NCBI GenBank assembly: GCA_947175455.1
Contig: CAMWMW010000084.1
Coordinates: forward strand, 1-7,050
Reading direction: 5' to 3'
From: an uncultured Porphyromonadaceae bacterium
GTDB taxonomy: Bacteria > Bacteroidota > Bacteroidia > Bacteroidales > Muribaculaceae
DNA: 7,050 bases
Of this stretch, positions 6,809 through 7,050 are shown one piece after another. The notes beneath the pieces are model-generated. The model saw only the letters and a list, made by a program, of their open reading frames with translations, had not been told where the DNA came from and searched no databases. A program made the position numbers and the translations under genes. The stretch's first letter is position 1; every line of letters starts with the position of its first letter.

Positions 6809-7050
6809 TTACTCGACGACGAAGCTGATTTTCGCGGGTTTCACACCTTTGGCTGAAGCCTCGAACGTGATGACGCCCGGAGTTTTCCCTGCCTGCACTA
6901 TAGCTGTGGCGGCACCGCTGAAAAGATCCATCTCCGGAAGGTGGAACAAACGAAGGCTCGTTGGGTCACCGTTGGCTGTGGCACGGAAAGAACCGTCGCC
7001 TTTTGTGGCAAACTTCACCGCACGGCTGTCATCGGGTACGATATTGCCGT
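6809..7050 (-). CDS. C-terminal end of a GH2 family beta-galactosidase-like enzyme (partial)
   Basis: Only the last 79 residues are in the window; the gene continues past 7050 and its start and catalytic domain are not visible. The visible part, beginning NIVPDDSRAVKF, has the beta-sandwich pattern of the extra C-terminal domain found in many Bacteroidota GH2 enzymes (Pfam Glyco_hydro2_C5 type). Its hallmarks are GDGSFRATANGDPTSL followed by FHLPEMDLFSG, AIVQAG and ITFEASAKG. Such enzymes are often secreted or periplasmic and remove terminal beta-linked sugars, commonly galactose, from plant or host glycans. A GTG at 7018 lies inside the domain and is not a start. The position upstream of galK and galM on the same strand supports galactose as the released sugar, which is inference; specificity cannot be read from this fragment, and GH2 beta-glucuronidase or beta-mannosidase activity remains possible. 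Confidence 0.85.
   Translation of the reverse strand, partial: GNIVPDDSRAVKFATKGDGSFRATANGDPTSLRLFHLPEMDLFSGAATAIVQAGKTPGVITFEASAKGVKPAKISFVVE

Overview
The window looks like a core-chromosome segment from a member of the Bacteroidales. Base composition is roughly even (about 50% GC by eye). The YfhO-family protein, the methyltransferase-like protein with its N-terminal HSPF motif, and the GH2 C-terminal domain all have the style seen in Bacteroidota. Shine-Dalgarno sequences are mostly weak, which also fits. The GC level would suit Muribaculaceae better than the AT-richer Bacteroides, but that placement is an inference and could not be tested here.

The layout is two convergent gene blocks that meet at about 4492-4497. 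The left block, on the + strand, has four genes: an Lrp/AsnC-type regulator (65-553), a large YfhO-family polytopic membrane protein that is probably a GT-C type glycosyltransferase (585-3041), a short protein resembling a class I methyltransferase with a lost SAM-binding loop (3047-3577), and the chromosome-dimer recombinase XerD (3586-4497). Gaps are 31, 5 and 8 bases, so the four could be co-transcribed although their roles look unrelated.

The right block, on the - strand, is a galactose module read right to left: the C-terminal end of a GH2 beta-galactosidase-like enzyme (6809 to beyond 7050), galactokinase galK (5535-6680) and galactose mutarotase galM (4492-5532). Together they would release beta-galactose from a glycan, convert it to the alpha anomer and phosphorylate it to galactose-1-phosphate. 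The uridylyltransferase, the epimerase and a sugar transporter are not in the window.

No tRNA, rRNA, CRISPR array, insertion sequence or phage gene was seen. The only gene-free stretch above 100 bases is 6681-6808, between the GH2 gene and galK; it holds a 12-codon mini-ORF that repeats the galK start and a near-perfect direct repeat. I found no convincing new multi-gene system. The most unusual items are the degenerate methyltransferase-like protein, the repeat of the galK start in its leader, and the convergent overlap of xerD and galM.
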